Source: Hemicordylus capensis
Lineage: Eukaryota; Chordata; Lepidosauria; Squamata; Cordylidae
DNA length: 64,000 nucleotides
Direction: 5' to 3'
NCBI RefSeq assembly: GCF_027244095.1
Contig: NC_069657.1
Location: forward strand, 5,218,001-5,282,000
The number at the start of each line of letters is the position of its first letter. Position 1 is the stretch's first letter. The notes beneath the pieces were generated by a model, which was not told the DNA's origin, did no database searches, and saw only the letters and a program-made list of their open reading frames with translations. A program made the translations under genes and the position numbers. Positions 31,342-43,291 of this stretch are shown here, one piece after another.

Positions 31342-33480
31342 TGTGAAAATCCAGCTACATCCTCCATGGCCCAGGAGAACCTCACATGGTCCTGAAGTGA
31401 TCAGACCTGCCAACTGCTAAAAAATATCCTCCTCCTGTCTGGCCTGGCAGCTCAAGAAAGAGGCACCCCTTTCCTAAGATGGCCAGATAGGCTTCCTTCC
31501 TAGCTCCAATCTGTTCTGAAGAGCCTGGCTCTCCAAAGCAGTGCTTCAAAGATGGGGATTGGAAATCTGTTCTCAGGATATCAGCCTGGCCACCATGGTC
31601 TTCTAGGGTAAGATGGAGATGGAAGAAATTGTGGTGCGGCCACTGCCCAGTAAGACTTGGAAGCAGCAGTGTGGTTGTAGAGAACTGATGGTAATACAAC
31701 TAGCCTTGCCATGTTTATCCCCATGGTAGTAAACGGGAGAAAGTGCAGTGATGCTGGTAGCACCACCGCCAGTTTTCACTTCTCAATTCTCCCCTCCATC
31801 TTCCTTCCACCACCACTCCTTCCCCCAGCTCTTCTTCCTCTCTGTATTCCCTTTGGCTGTGGGTGACAGTTGTTGGGTTTATGTGTTGTGGTTTCTTTCT
31901 CATTGTGGGCAGCTGTATTTTTAACTGTTGTTTGGAGCATTAGTTGTGCAGTTTCTTAGATGGCCAGCAGATGTCACTGATTGAGAGGTGCATGGTGGGG
32001 GTAGGAATCTGTAACAAGACAGTGGGCTTTCTCTAGGGCTGGGCTAAGGTTACCAACGGACCTTTTTCAGTAATTTCACATAGGTGCTTGCGCCTCCCTC
32101 CTGAGTTTTTAGGTGCTTCTATAAGACCTGCCTGTTTGTGAAGGCTGCTTGGTGGGAGAGGAGGCTTGGTGGATGCATATTTTCGCTGTTGTTTTGGTTT
32201 TGTAATTAAAGGTTTGTAATTATAGTTTTACTAGGTATTAATGTAGTCTTCAAATTATGATGTACATTGTCTTGAGCATTAGGAATGGCAGGTGCCATAG
32301 CTCCTACATGAGCCAGAGGAGGAGGGGGAGTTCACTGGGGTGAATCCTTGGCTGTGAGGGATTCACAGTAGGCTGCCACCAGTGGTGCTCTTTGGACTGG
32401 ATTTCCGGGATGAAGTCTGTTCTTCAACACGGGGGGAGGGGGGGGCTCCAGGGGATCTCCAAATTGCTCCTGGGGAACCTCTGCTTGCGACCCACCCACT
32501 CCGCCTGCTGCACCCACCATGCTCATCTGGTCACACATCTGCGACACTTGTGCGTCGCACTGTGCAGGCATGAGCATTGTAAGTGGCCCAGTGGCCACAG
32601 ACGGGCCCACTTGACTCTCAGCCTCCCTGCTGCACATAACAAGAGATCAGCGGGTGAGCATACTGGCGGTGCTCCCCCAAGCTAACAGTGTGCACCACCA
32701 CCAGTGCCCGCCTCCCCTCAGCAGCCCGCACCGTGCTGATGTCACACACAGGCTGCTGGGGGAAGCACCACCAGTGCGGAAGGAGCAGGGATGGACCTGC
32801 TCTCTTGCATGCTAAAGGGGCTGCCTAAGCCCTCAATTCTAAAGGGTTTGTGGTGCTGTGATTCAGAAGCCGAATAGGCCTGGGACTAAGGCCAACCCAA
32901 AGTGAAGAACAGCACAATTCACCAACAAGGGTTTATGGTTAGCTTAATAGAAAAACAGGAATATGCAATAAGAACAATTGTCTCTTCAGGAAGCAGTTTG
33001 TAAGAGAGAGGTGTTTTCACCAACCAGGCAACTTTGAGCCAAGCAACACCATCAAGGAGAATATAACTCCCCACACGGCCCTACCGGATGCATGGCCAGA
33101 ATGCAGCCTGCAGGCAGCAGGGCTCTTGTTGTTAACACCAGGGCAGGCCAGGACGGGGGAGAGAGAGAGAAGCCGCGGGAGCTGCCAGGAACCAGAGGCA
33201 GCTGTGCCTCGTTTGGTGCCCGGCCTGCCTGCCTGGCTCCTTAAGATCTGCCAACAACACATCTGCCAGGGTGCTTTCCTGCTGCCCCTGAAAATAAACA
33301 GACATCACAGGAACGCCAAAGGCTCCGGACTGGTCCTCGCAAGGACACAGCTGCCCCCCTAAAAGGCTGGGCTAGAACTCCCCACCACTTGGGGAGCGCC
33401 CAGCAATACACTCTTCTGGGCCTATTCCTTGGGGTCAGAGAGGGGGCTTAAAAGAAGCCTCCTCCCACACCTCTGCGCCG
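31342..33480. other. Intergenic, nothing recognised
   Basis: Two kilobases without an identifiable repeat family. GC-rich blocks at 32400-32820 and 33060-33250 give open frames in several phases but no domain. A purine run GAGAGAGAGAG lies near 33160. Confidence 0.5.
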
Positions 33481-33745
33481 AACTGCAGCCTACTTCCTTG
33501 AGCGGCGGGGTTGATTTAGATGCTGTTTTGGCGGCGGCGGGGAGAGGCTGAGGCTGTAATCTGTAGAGGTTGCCATGGCAGCGAGGAGCCACAAACGGCT
33601 CCAGGCGGCCTGTAAAACATGCCAGCTACCGAGGCACAGCCCTGCAGGAGACGGCTGCTGCTGCTGCTGCTGCTCCGCTTGGGAACCTGCATTCTTTCCT
33701 GGGCTTTCAAAGGTGCAGCCATCCTCACTGCAGCAAAACAAGTGA
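33480..33745 (+). other. Possible first-exon-like block with signal-peptide frame (speculative)
   Basis: A locally GC-rich block (GGCGGCGGCGGGG near 33532). ATG at 33619 begins MPATEAQPCRRRLLLLLLLR, then LGTCILSWAFKG: basic n-region plus Leu-rich core like a signal peptide. Candidate donors are AG/GTGCAG at 33713 and A/GTGAGG at 33742. The leucines come from a CTG repeat (33654-33674), so the frame may be an accident. No homologue recognised. Confidence 0.15.
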
Positions 33746-33991
33746 GGGAAAGGGAAGCCCGGAGGCCTCTTTGCATTTCTGCTTTTGTTTATGGCAGGAC
33801 TGGGGGGGGGGGCCCTTCTTCCCCTTGGGGAACACCCCACAGGAGCAACTTGCCCTTCGAGAGCAAAAGCCTGGTGTCAACGGCAGCCGTGAGGAGCAGA
33901 CCGGGCCTGGTGTAAAGACTGAGTGCTACCGACTTGGGGAGTAGGAGTAAATCCAAGAGGCTGCAGCCCTTCCCCCTGGAGGATTTTCACA
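33746..33991. other. Intergenic, nothing recognised
   Basis: Short unassigned spacer containing a G run near 33803-33812. Confidence 0.5.
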
Positions 33992-33999
33992 CATGGCTC

Positions 34000-34488
34000 C
34001 GGGGCGCAGCAAGGTTGGCGTGGGCCCAGAGACAAGATTTTAAAATGCCTCCCCCCCACTGAAGCTCAGCTCATGAAGTCAAGAAATCTTAAATGAGGCT
34101 GAAGAGTGGAAACAAAAAGCATAAAAAATACTAAAAAAGCATAAAAAAACAAAAAGCACAAAAAATAGTGGAAACATAGAGCACAAAAAAATAGTGGGAA
34201 CAAAAAGCTCCTATGTGACACAATAGAACATCATCCTAAATTATTTTTTTAAAGGTTTTGTAAGTTGTGGACGATGCAAGTCATTTGAGGGTACTAGAGA
34301 AAGACATGCTCTTCTGGTAGCTCCGTTCTTAATGCTTACATCAATTTCGGAGGATGAATAAAACTGAAGGAAGCCCGGGCAAGTGCGTGGCTGGGGAAGT
34401 CAGTCATGTGACTTGCTTCGGGGGGGGGCAAAGGCAGTAGGCCCCCAGACAACTGTCTCCCCTTGCCCAATTATAGTTACGCCCCTTG
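34000..34488. mobile_element. hAT-like element (489 bp) with perfect 8-bp duplication
   Basis: Left end GGGGCGCAGCAAGG, right end AGTTACGCCCCTTG. The duplication CATGGCTC is identical at 33992-33999 and 34489-34496. The interior is A-rich with repeated AAAAAGCA/TAGTGG phrases at 34110-34210. No transposase. Confidence 0.85.
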
Positions 34489-34499
34489 CATGGCTCTGT

Positions 34500-34870
34500 G
34501 CCTCAGGGTATCTGAACCTCCATTAACACCTTCGGAGAAAGCAGAAGCCCCGGAGGTTTTTTTTTTCAAAAGCTGCTGGAAATAGAGGATTTTTTTTTAC
34601 CCCGGACATAACTTGGACTAAGCCAGGATTCGCAGCCTCCCTTCGGAGAAAAACAAAGCCCTGTCTGTCCTGGTCCCTGATAGCCCGCAAGGAGGTCGGA
34701 ATAAATCTAGCAAATATGTGGGCTGGCACATTCCAATCAGGAATGGATTCTGGGGAAAGCCCTGTCTGTAAAACCTCCTGCTAACCAATGTTGGTTTTTG
34801 CATCACACTACCCTATTACATTTCAATGGGACTATGTGCAGGAGAAAGCCCTGGTGGATTGGGCCCTGAG
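34500..34870. mobile_element. Degraded MITE-like sequence
   Basis: GCCCTGTCTGTAAAACCTCC near 34760 resembles the end of the 29.4/55 kb MITE family (GCCCTGTCTGTAAAGCCTCC). CTTCGGAGAAAGCAGAAGCC recurs as CTTCGGAGAAAAACAAAGCC at 34640, hinting at internal duplication. Boundaries unclear. Confidence 0.4.
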
Positions 34871-35685
34871 GGTCAGGTCTGCCTGTCTCTCACTCCACCA
34901 CGTTTTATGGGGCCATCTGTCTCACATTGCTTTGCAGCAGGAGTGCTTCTGAGGGGCAAACATGAGGGAAGAGAGAAATAAATAAATAAAAACAAAAACC
35001 AGGGGTGGGGTGGGGGGGAAGAAACCCAAAGATGCAATTCTTTATTCAGTGATGAAACCTCTTGTGTTTCAAGCTACAGAGAGCTCTGCTTCAGAAGCAA
35101 CTAAACAAGCAATTGACATATATCCCAAGACTTTGTTATGTAAATAATGAAGTTTTGGGATAATTTTTTCTATAATTGTCTTCCAAACTTGAAATGCATC
35201 AGGCAAGCAAGAAGTTTAATGACTGAATAAATAATTATTTATTATTTATTATTTATATCACATCTTTAGGATCCCCCCCACTACACACTTTTCTGCTTCT
35301 GAGGCTGAACTAGTTGTGCCAAGAGTTATAGTCCCATGATTACAACTCTTGGCAACTTTATGCTTTTGAAAAAGCAGTTATGGGGAGCTTTGAGTTGGGA
35401 CCACAGTGTGAGGGTCAGGCTGAGGGTGATTCCCGTGCTGATTCCCCCACTAACATTACTGTCCTAAAGCTGCTATGAGCTGCAGAAGCAAAATCTCACA
35501 GACACAATTTTTTCAGTCAATTCCAACTCAGGGCTGCAGAACGGAGAGAAAAGTTAAACTCCTCTCTTCCCGCTCCATGCCTGGGTTGGTCCTGATCCAA
35601 ATCCAGGACTCCTGTGGCTGGTTTTTTGATAAAGGACAAGACATCATGAGTTCTGGTTGTGGAACTCTCATGACAGGGTCTAGCT
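34871..35685. other. Intergenic, nothing recognised
   Basis: AT-rich with a TTA/ATTT-rich patch at 35230-35260. No gene or clear repeat. Confidence 0.5.
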
Positions 35686-35760
35686 TTTGGCCATTGTGGC
35701 TGGGGGATGATAGGAGTTGTAGTCCAACAACTTCTGGGGATCCAAGGATGAGACTCTTTG
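35686..35760. mobile_element. MITE half
   Basis: ATTGTGGCTGGGGGATGATA, GGAGTTGTAGTCCAACAAC, GGGGATCCAAGG: one arm of the palindromic family. Confidence 0.75.
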
Positions 35761-35784
35761 GGATGTGGCTTATTTAAATCATAA

Positions 35785-36180
35785 TAACATAAGAGCAGCT
35801 CTGTTGGATCATGCCCAAGGCTTATATAGTCCAGCACCCTGTTTTACACAGTGGCCCACCAGATGCCTCTGGGAAGTCCATAGGCAAGAGGAGGGAATGC
35901 CCATAGGCAAGAGGAGGGAATGCCCTCTCTCCTGCTGATGCGCCCCTGCAACTGGTATTTAGAGGCATTTTGTTTCTGGGGCTGGAGGTGGCCTATAGCC
36001 CAGACCAGTAGCCATTGATAAACCTATCCTCCATGAATTTGTCCAAGCCCTTTTTAAAGCCATCCAAGCTTGTGGCCATCATCACATCTTGTGGCAGATA
36101 ATTCCATTTAAGTAAACCCTTCCCCAGGAATGACCATGCAGTCAGATCCAAACACTTCTTCTGCGTGATCCCCACTGCAC
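35785..36180 (-). mobile_element. CR1 LINE 3' end
   Basis: CAGTGGCCCACCAGATGCC, CCAGTAGCCATTGATAAACC and GTGGCCATCATCACATCTTG. A phrase of about 23 bp (CATAGGCAAGAGGAGGGAAT...) is tandemly duplicated near 35880-35925. Confidence 0.88.
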
Positions 36181-36181
36181 A

Positions 36182-36612
36182 TTAAGGTCATCTGAGGAAG
36201 TTCGTCTCCAGTTACCACCAGCTTGTCTGGTGGCAACTCGGAGGTGGGCCTTCTCTATAGCTGCTCCGGGGCTGTGGAATGTGCTCCCTGCGGAAATCCG
36301 CAATTTGAATTCTCTATTAGCCTTCAGGAGAGCCCTTAAAATGTATTTGTTTGGCCTGGCTTTCCAGAGTTTTTAAATCTGTTTTAATATTCTAACCTGA
36401 TTTGGGGGCTTTTAATCACTGTAATTGTTTAATTGTTGTTTTAAAATGTTTTTAAATTGTTAATTGTTGTTATATTGTTTTTAATTTGTTTTTAGCTCTT
36501 TATTGTTTTAGTGGTTTGTTTTAATTGTAAACTGCCCTGAGCCATTTTGGAAGGGCGGTACATAAATCAAATAAATAAATCAAATAAATAAATAATACAT
36601 ATAAATAAATTC
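36182..36612 (+). mobile_element. L2-type LINE 3' end with AAAT tail
   Basis: Encodes PPACLVATRRWAFSIAAPGL and WNVLPAEIRNLNSLLAFRRA, then a T-rich UTR and GGAAGGGCGGTACATAAATC followed by AAAT units. Confidence 0.85.
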
Positions 36613-36959
36613 CCTGACATGTCTAGCTAAACTGGTCCTTATCCTTTCTACTTACTTACTTCCAGGTAAGGAACTCCCAGATGATTCTCAGCTCAAGGCT
36701 GTTAGTCTCCCTTTTTCTTGAAGTAGTTGCTGATCTCACTCAGGGGCCTCTAGGGAAGAACTGAACTCTCACACACCTCTCCCCTACTTCTCTATAGGCT
36801 GTTGTCCAGTAAACCCTCCCCCTCACTCTGGAGTCGGCCACAGGGATTTAATTCTCCTGCGATTTCTTCCTTATTTTGAGAAGCCCACCCTCCACTCTAA
36901 TTGAGGCCTAGCCCTCCCTCAAGCCTGTCTATTACTACACTCCCTCATCATCTAGTGGT
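36613..36959. other. Intergenic, nothing recognised
   Basis: No repeat family assigned. Confidence 0.5.
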
Positions 36960-37975
36960 CCAACCACCTCCCTGGCAGGTTTCCTGCTTCTGGTGTATTT
37001 AAATAAGTTTTTGTTATTCCCCTTGATGGTTTTAGCTAAATGTTCCTCAAACTCCCTTTTCACGTCCCTGATTGTCTCCTTGCATTTCTTTTGCCAGAGT
37101 TTGTGTCCCTTTCTGTTCTCTTCCTCCTCCCATTTCTGAAGGAATTCTTCCCCTTTATGGCTTCCTTGACTTTACTTGTTAGCCATGCTGGCTTCCTCCC
37201 AGTCTTGGTGGTACCTTTCCTCCTTTTTGCTTTACATTCTAGGGATGTGCGAATCAATTTGGGTACAAAATGATCTGTACCCGAATCTAGCTGATTTGGG
37301 TGATTTGTAGACAGATCAAATCGCCCCTGCACTCAATTGCCCAGATTTGGGTACAAAACAAATTGCCCAGATTCAGACCCGAAAACAATTGGAGATTCGG
37401 AACTCCACTTTGTGGCCACAGTGGGTTGGGTGGGATGGTAGTGCCCAATGGGTGGAAGGAAGCTACCACCCAAATTTCAAAGAAATTGAGCAAAGGGGTG
37501 ATTTTTAACAGATTTTTGAAGTTTGCACGTCTTTAAGCTTTTTCCTATAGGGAGTAATGGGAACTTCAGCAGCCCCATAACTCCACATGGGGGGCACTAG
37601 GGTGGCCCAGAGTGGGTTGTGGTGTAGTGTACGTGGGGTGCCAACCCCCCCCCCAAACCACAAGCCCGTGGGGTACTGGGTTTTGGTGTTATTTGCAATT
37701 TTTGAGGTGCTCTGGGAGTGGATTCTTTGGTGCAAAATGATAATGGATTCTCTGGTCATTCATCATTTTGCACCAAAGATGATGAATGAACAAAGATGAA
37801 CAAAGATGAACAAAGATGTTCATTCATCATCTTTGGTGCAAAATGACGAATGAACAAAGAATCCACTATCATTGTTCATCTTTGTGGGGTGGGGGGTGGG
37901 GAATCAATTCGTGCACATCCCTAATACGTTCCAAGTGGGCTTCTAGTATTGTGATTTTAAATAAACTCCATGAAA
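36960..37975 (-). mobile_element. CR1 LINE, region between EN and RT, split by a hAT-like element
   Basis: Minus-strand 37230-37060 reads KRRKGTTKTGRKPAWLTSKV and KEAIKGKNSFRNGRRKR, a CR1 ORF2 linker motif (PAWLTSxVKEAIK). The same element resumes at about 37930 with AAGTGGGCTTCTAGTATTG. Confidence 0.8.
37240..37923. mobile_element. hAT-like nonautonomous element (684 bp) inside CR1
   Basis: Ends TAGGGATGTGCGAATCAATT and AATTCGTGCACATCCCTA. Flanks TTACATTC (37232-37239) and ATACGTTC (37924-37931) match at six of eight. Near 37710-37860 are inverted copies of CTTTGGTGCAAAATGA and tandem GAACAAAGATGA units. The termini resemble those of 4316-5438. Confidence 0.8.
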
Positions 37976-38434
37976 ATCATGAGTGCTACAATGGCAGGAG
38001 AGGCATCCAATCAGACTTGTAGATTTTGAAGCTAGGCATCTGTTAGAGCTGCCCTAAGAGGGAGGCCCCCTGACACAGGTTCCAGGCCTTAGCTAAGGGG
38101 CTGCTCCTGGCAGCTGGGTTCTGAGCGCCAGAGGGCAGGGGAAGGAGCCAGCTGTCTGTCCAAGTGGTCAGAAGCAGGAGCCTGTTCCGAAACAGGCAGG
38201 ACTCAATATCCCAGGCAGCGATCAGGACTGGGAAGAGGCACTTAGGCAGAGTCCTCATGGACAAGAGTGGTTCGCTTCCCACTTTAATTCAGGAAGAAGC
38301 AGCCTCAGCTATTAGACCTTTGGGGAGCACCACACTCATTGTGTGAAAACTGGCTGGTGTGGGCAGAGCAAGTCACTCCAAATTCAATTCCAATGTACCT
38401 GGAGAAAGTTAGTGGCTTGTTTTGGCAAAGCTTG
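37976..38434. other. Intergenic, short shared phrase with 39255-39300
   Basis: ATGGCAGGAGAGGCATCCAA at about 37990 recurs near 39272 (ATGGCAGAAGAGGCATCCAA). Otherwise unassigned. Confidence 0.45.
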
Positions 38435-38765
38435 TTAGAACTATAAAACTAATCTATGGAATTCTCTGCCACGGGATGTGGTGATGGCCACTAGCTTGGA
38501 TGGCCTTAAAAGGGGCTTAGACAACTTCATGGAGGGCAGGTCTATCAACAGCTCCTAGTCTGGTGGCTGTGGGCCATCTCCAGCCTCAGAGGCACGATGC
38601 TTCTCAATCCCAGTTGCAGGGGACCAACAGCAGGAGTGAGGGCATGCACATACCTCTTGCCTGTGGGCTCCCCAGAGGCATCTGGTGGGCCACTGTGTGA
38701 AAGAGGATGCTGGACTAGACAGGCCTTGGTCCTGATCCAACAGGGCTGCTCTTATATTCTTAAAC
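38435..38765 (+). mobile_element. CR1 LINE 3' end
   Basis: GGAATTCTCTGCCACGGGAT, GGCCACTAGCTTGGATGG, GGGCCACTGTGTGAAAGAGG, AGGGCTGCTCTTATATTCTT: sense-strand CR1 C-terminus and UTR. Confidence 0.9.
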
Positions 38766-39330
38766 ATATGCACACTCATGCACACGCACACACACTTCAT
38801 TGTGTAGCACAAGCAGGCCAGCCTTGACTTTCAGGGTACTTCAGAACACTTCAGAAACCCGTGCTAGTTCTCTTGTGACACAGTTAGCAGCCGCCAGCAA
38901 CATCCTTTGATACAATCAAATTGCCCATTACCTCCCCAGGAAGAACAAGGGCTCTCCTTATTATCTTCAGTAGAATGAACAAAGGGGGGAAGGGGGTTGA
39001 TAAGTGGCCTCTAGACTAAAGTGGTCCTTGTGGGAGAGCCCAGAGATGGATGGATTCTGCAGGACGTGATGATGCTTTTATGCAAGTCAGAAACAAGAGA
39101 AGCAAGCAGGACAGGGGGAGTCCCAAAAAAAAGGCCCCTCTTGCCTCCGTCCTGCAAGGAGCATTTTGCAGCCTGCTTAGCTTTGAAATTGGGAGTTGTA
39201 GTCCAACAACATCTGGGGACCCAAGGATGAGAACCGTTGGGACGTTGCTTATTTTAAGTCATGAGGAATACGATGGCAGAAGAGGCATCCAATCAGACAC
39301 TAGATTTCGGAACTAGGTGAAAAGATATGG
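38766..39330. other. Intergenic with a MITE half at 39183-39240
   Basis: ATTGGGAGTTGTAGTCCAAC, CATCTGGGGACCCAAGGATG is one MITE arm. A CACACGCACACAC run lies near 38770-38795. No gene. Confidence 0.55.
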
Positions 39331-39627
39331 GAGGAAAGCTGGTCTTGTGGTAGCAAGCAGGACTTGTCCCCTTAGCTAAGCAGGGTCCGCCTTGGTTGCA
39401 TATGAAAGGGGGACTAGAAGTGTGAGCACTGCAAGATCTTCCCCTCAGGGGATGGAGCCACTCTGGGAAGAGCATCTAGGTTCCAGATTCCATCCCTGGC
39501 AGCCTCTCCAAGGTAGGGCTGAGAGAGATTCCTGCCTGCAACCTTGGAGAAGCCGCTGCCAGTCTGTGAAGACAATACTGAGCTAGATGGACCGATGGTC
39601 TATCTATGGCAGCTTCCTTTGTTCCTA
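39331..39627 (+). mobile_element. SINE B, T subtype
   Basis: AGCTAAGCAGGGTCCGCC, GACTAGAAGTGTGAGCACTG, GAGCATCTAGGTTCC and AGATGGACCGATGGTCTATC. Near complete. Confidence 0.92.
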
Positions 39628-39895
39628 ACATCCAGACTAATGAAGTGTGCACAATATTGGAGAGGGGCAATTTTCATCAATCTCCCCTTTGCTCGGAAGT
39701 CAACTGTGACTCTTTAAAATGTGGGTAGTACCTCTGCTAGTAGCATTACCCCTGCTGAGCAAAGAGGCACCTTTTAAAGAGGTGATTTTGCAGAGGGAGA
39801 GCAACTGGCCCTGTCTAACCCAGCACAGCATCCCTCCAGGGGCTGTTGCTGGTATCTACCTTGTGTTTCTTTTTAGATTAGGGACAGGGAACCAT
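39628..39895. other. Intergenic, nothing recognised
   Basis: Short unassigned spacer. Confidence 0.5.
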
Positions 39896-39985
39896 CTTTA
39901 TTTATTTATTTATTTATTTATGTATTCTTTCTTTTTCTATGTAAACTGCTTTGAGAACTTTGGTTGAAGAGTGGTATATAAATAT
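39896..39985 (+). mobile_element. (TTTA)n and L2-like 3' terminus
   Basis: A TTTA microsatellite (39896-39923), then GTAAACTGCTTTGAGAAC and GAGTGGTATATAAATATT. Confidence 0.75.
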
Positions 39986-40357
39986 TTATAGGAGTAGTTG
40001 TAGTGGCCGTCGTCCTTGTGGGTCGTGCAGCCCTCAGAGACATATTTGCACCAGGCACAGTAGGCTTCAGAGCAAAGGGAATACTGACAAAGTTTGCCCC
40101 TCCCCATTAGGACCAGAACAGAATTACAGCATTAGCGGCGCAAATGTTCTGTTAGCCTGGATGGCAGGCAGTGTCTGAACAGGGCTTGGGTGAAGGACTG
40201 TACATACATACATTTAAAAAGCAAACCTAGGTACAGGCCCCTCCCCCCACCCAATGCAGGGCACAGATAAGAAGCATCCCACTGTACTTGCATTAATCAT
40301 GTCATGCAAATGGTATGTTCATAAGATCTGCATGTGTGTACACTGAACATGGAGGTC

Positions 40358-40402
<45 letters not shown>

Positions 40403-40717
40403 CATCCATCCATCCATCCATCCCACCCCTCCAGTGCAGTGCTGCTTGGGGCAGCTATGTGTGAATAGGGTGTGAGGGGAGCCATAGTGCAACCACACCT
40501 GAGCCCCCAAGGTTAAGCCCTGGGCGACTTGCTCAGAATGAGGGGTTGACTGGCGCAGCCTGTGGCTTCCTCAGTCGTGTGGGCTGAAGGGTTGCAGATC
40601 CGCTCTGGTCATTAGGAGGCTTCAGCCTTGCAGCACAGCAGAGACAGGCTGATAACACTGTCTGCCTGGGAACTCCCTTGGTGGCCGCACAGGGAAGCAG
40701 CTGCTTGTCGAGTCTGG
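39986..40717. repeat. Intergenic with (CTAT)n(CCAT)n at 40359-40422
   Basis: A compound tetranucleotide array in otherwise unassigned sequence. Confidence 0.85.
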
Positions 40718-41065
40718 CGCTGAAGGCCGGGAAATTCAGGACCAACAGAAGGAAGGGCTTTTCCACACAGTCCAGAACTAATTCTCTGCCACGGGATGTG
40801 GCAATGGCCACTAGCTTGGATGGCTTTAAAAGGGGCTGGGACAAATTCATGGAGGGCAGGTCCATCAATGGCTACTAGTCTGAGAGGCAAAAATGCCTCT
40901 GAGTTACCAGCTGCAGGGGAGCAACAGCAGGAGAGAGGATATGCCCTCACATCTTGCCTGTGGGCCTCTCAGAGGCAGCAGCGGGTGGGCAAGTGTGTGA
41001 AACAGGATGCTGGACTAAATAGGCCTCGGGCCTGATCCAGCAGGGCTGTTCTTATGAGCCCACTG
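40718..41065 (+). mobile_element. CR1 LINE 3' end
   Basis: Encodes GKFRTNRRKGFSTQSRTN and NSLPRDVAMATSLDGFKRG, then WDKFMEGRSINGY and the CR1 UTR ending CAGCAGGGCTGTTCTTATGA. Confidence 0.92.
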
Positions 41066-42119
41066 CTAGGATCTTCACTTTGAGACTTCTGGAGCCTTCC
41101 ACTCACGTGCCTGGAGGTCTCCTGTGGCAACAGGACAAGACTGACCTCCTTTCCTGTGCCTGGAAACCTCTGCGGCAACCTGGAGTCAATGATGTCCTAC
41201 TGCCTCGGAGGCGTGGAAGCATGGCATCCCCATCTCCCTTCTGTTCTCAGAGCTTGGGTCCATTCCTTGGCCTTTGTGCACATTTATGTGGGGCGTGGAT
41301 TCTCACACGGGGCGCATGGTGCCATCTCCCCCTGTGGCGGGGGTTGGCCATTTCCTGGTTCCGTGGAGGATCTGCTGGGCTGCGGTGCCTCTGTGCAACC
41401 TCTGCAGATATCGCCTCTCCGTTTTCAAATTTATTTCCAAGACAGGAGATTCCACAATCTCCCTGGGCAATTTTTTTAAATTAAACATATAACAGGAGAT
41501 TCGAGGAGCTACAACAAATAGCTAACTGCAACGGCTCGGATTTCAAGGGAGGGAGACCATCAGCATGTCTTGCTCAAAGATAAACTCCTCTGTTAATTAA
41601 ATACTGCACCTTTGAATGTTGCTAGAGAGCCATGATTACAGATTTCAAGTTGGGTGCATTTGACATCAGAGGAAGCATACCAAGATTCGCCATTTAAGGT
41701 GGTGCTTTTTATTTTTAGCTAATTTGGTTGCCATGGCAGCAACAAAATTTCAGCACCAGGATGCAAGATGCAACTAACTTTTTTTTGCCTCCTACTTAAT
41801 GTATCCCAAAGCCCTACTGTGAAGCAGATTGTACAGAAGAATTAGACTGAAGACAGCCTGTACACTCCCCACCTACAGAATAACACGCTGACCCACTTTT
41901 CCTGTATTCATTTCATTCAGTCCACTTTCTGCAGAGCTTCAGGGCCAACCAGATGGAAACAGTGGGAGGTGGAAGCCTGGTTCAAAACCACCCCGAGGTT
42001 CCTTCTGTGCTTCTATGATGGAAGCAGGATTCTGAGTGAGGCAGCTCAGCGGCCCAAATGTTCGTGGTGATCTCTTTGGGTCCATTTTCAGTTATGTCCC
42101 TGGATGGCACCAGCAGTTT
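41066..42119. other. Intergenic, nothing recognised
   Basis: Overlapping frames at 41080-41490 have no recognisable domain. No repeat identified. Confidence 0.5.
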
Positions 42120-42245
42120 GGGCCAGCCCTAGGATTCTGGGCACCCGGGACCAGTTCTGACTTTGGCGCTTCCCCCAGCGGAGAAGTTCAGAGCACCATC
42201 AGCTTTCACCTGTGCTGTGCAGGCTGCTTATTTGGGCGGGGGGGG
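42120..42245. mobile_element. hAT-like repeat fragment, shared with 1936-2046
   Basis: GGGCCAGCCCTAGGATTCTG, CCAGCGGAGAAGTTCAGAGC and GCTGTGCAGGCTGCTTATTT align with the 1936-2046 fragment. A G run follows at 42236-42247. Confidence 0.5.
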
Positions 42246-42600
42246 GAGGGAGGGATAAATTACTAGCCTGCGCTGGTTTGAGGATCCAGTGGGAGAGAGT
42301 TCCCAGCCTATTGTGGGGGCAAAACCTGAGCACTTCAGAGGGGACAAGATGCTGCTGTTCATTTGGAAATCCAGTCTGAGACCATTTCTTCTTGGAAATG
42401 AATGCTGAGGTCGGCAATTCATATTCCAGAGAGGGAGTACAGTTTATGAGATGAGCTATTTAATCGAATCAGATTAGATCAGGGGCTGAGGTGCAATGAG
42501 CAAAGCAGGCTGTGTATTCTGGGGTGCAGAGTATGCAGGCCCTTTGGGGAGAAGGGGGCAGGACTGCATCTTGCATGCCTGCACCACTTCAGGGGTACAT
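42246..42600. other. Intergenic, nothing recognised
   Basis: No repeat family assigned. Confidence 0.45.
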
Positions 42601-42867
42601 CTAATTAATTAATTAATTGGATTTCTAGACCACCTGATATAGAAATCTCTAGGCAGTGTACAAATTAAAACATAATATAAAAGATAAAACATTTTAAATT
42701 CATAAAACAGATAAAAATCACAATAAAAACACATTAAAATAAACAAACAGAGAAGGAGAGGCTCTTAGTTCAGCAGGGAAGGTGTTCAAAAGCCCTGGGG
42801 CAGCCACAGAGAAGGCCTGGTCCCGAGTTGCTACTAAACAAGTTGGCGGCAACTGAAACCAGACCTC

Positions 42868-42957
42868 TCATAAGAACATCAGAACAGCCCTGCTGGATCA
42901 GACCCAAGGAGGCCCATCTAGTCCAGCATCCTGTTTCGCACAGTGGCCCACCAGATG
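42868..42957 (-). mobile_element. CR1 3' UTR fragment inside L2 copy 5
   Basis: CATAAGAACATCAGAACAGC, CCTGCTGGATCAGACCC, GCACAGTGGCCCACCAGATG. Only about 90 bp, yet flanked by continuous L2 sequence, so an extremely 5'-truncated CR1 insertion. Confidence 0.85.
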
Positions 42958-43291
42958 ATCTTAAGAGGTGGCAGGGTTCACGACAGAGAAGGTGCTCTCT
43001 TAAATACCTTAGACCTAAGCCATTAAGAGCTGTATAGGTAATAACCAGCACTTTGTATTTCGTTGGGAAACATATCGGCAGCCAGTGCAGTTCTTTTAGA
43101 ACCAGTGTTATGTGGTCCCTTTGTGTTGTCCCAGAGACCAATCTGGCTGCCGCATTCTGTACCAATTGTAATTTCCGGACTACGTACAAAGGCAGCCCCA
43201 CGTAGAGCGCATTGCAGCAATCAAGCCTAGAGGTAATCAGCACATGTACTTGTTGGAGATGAACTTCCAGTGCATCGACCTTCTGCACCAA

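Noticed and set aside
32830-33480. Possible antisense LTR element
   Set aside because: A TTTAT-type word near a break and C/G-rich flanks were suggestive, but no terminal pair, TATA-polyA order or duplication could be read.
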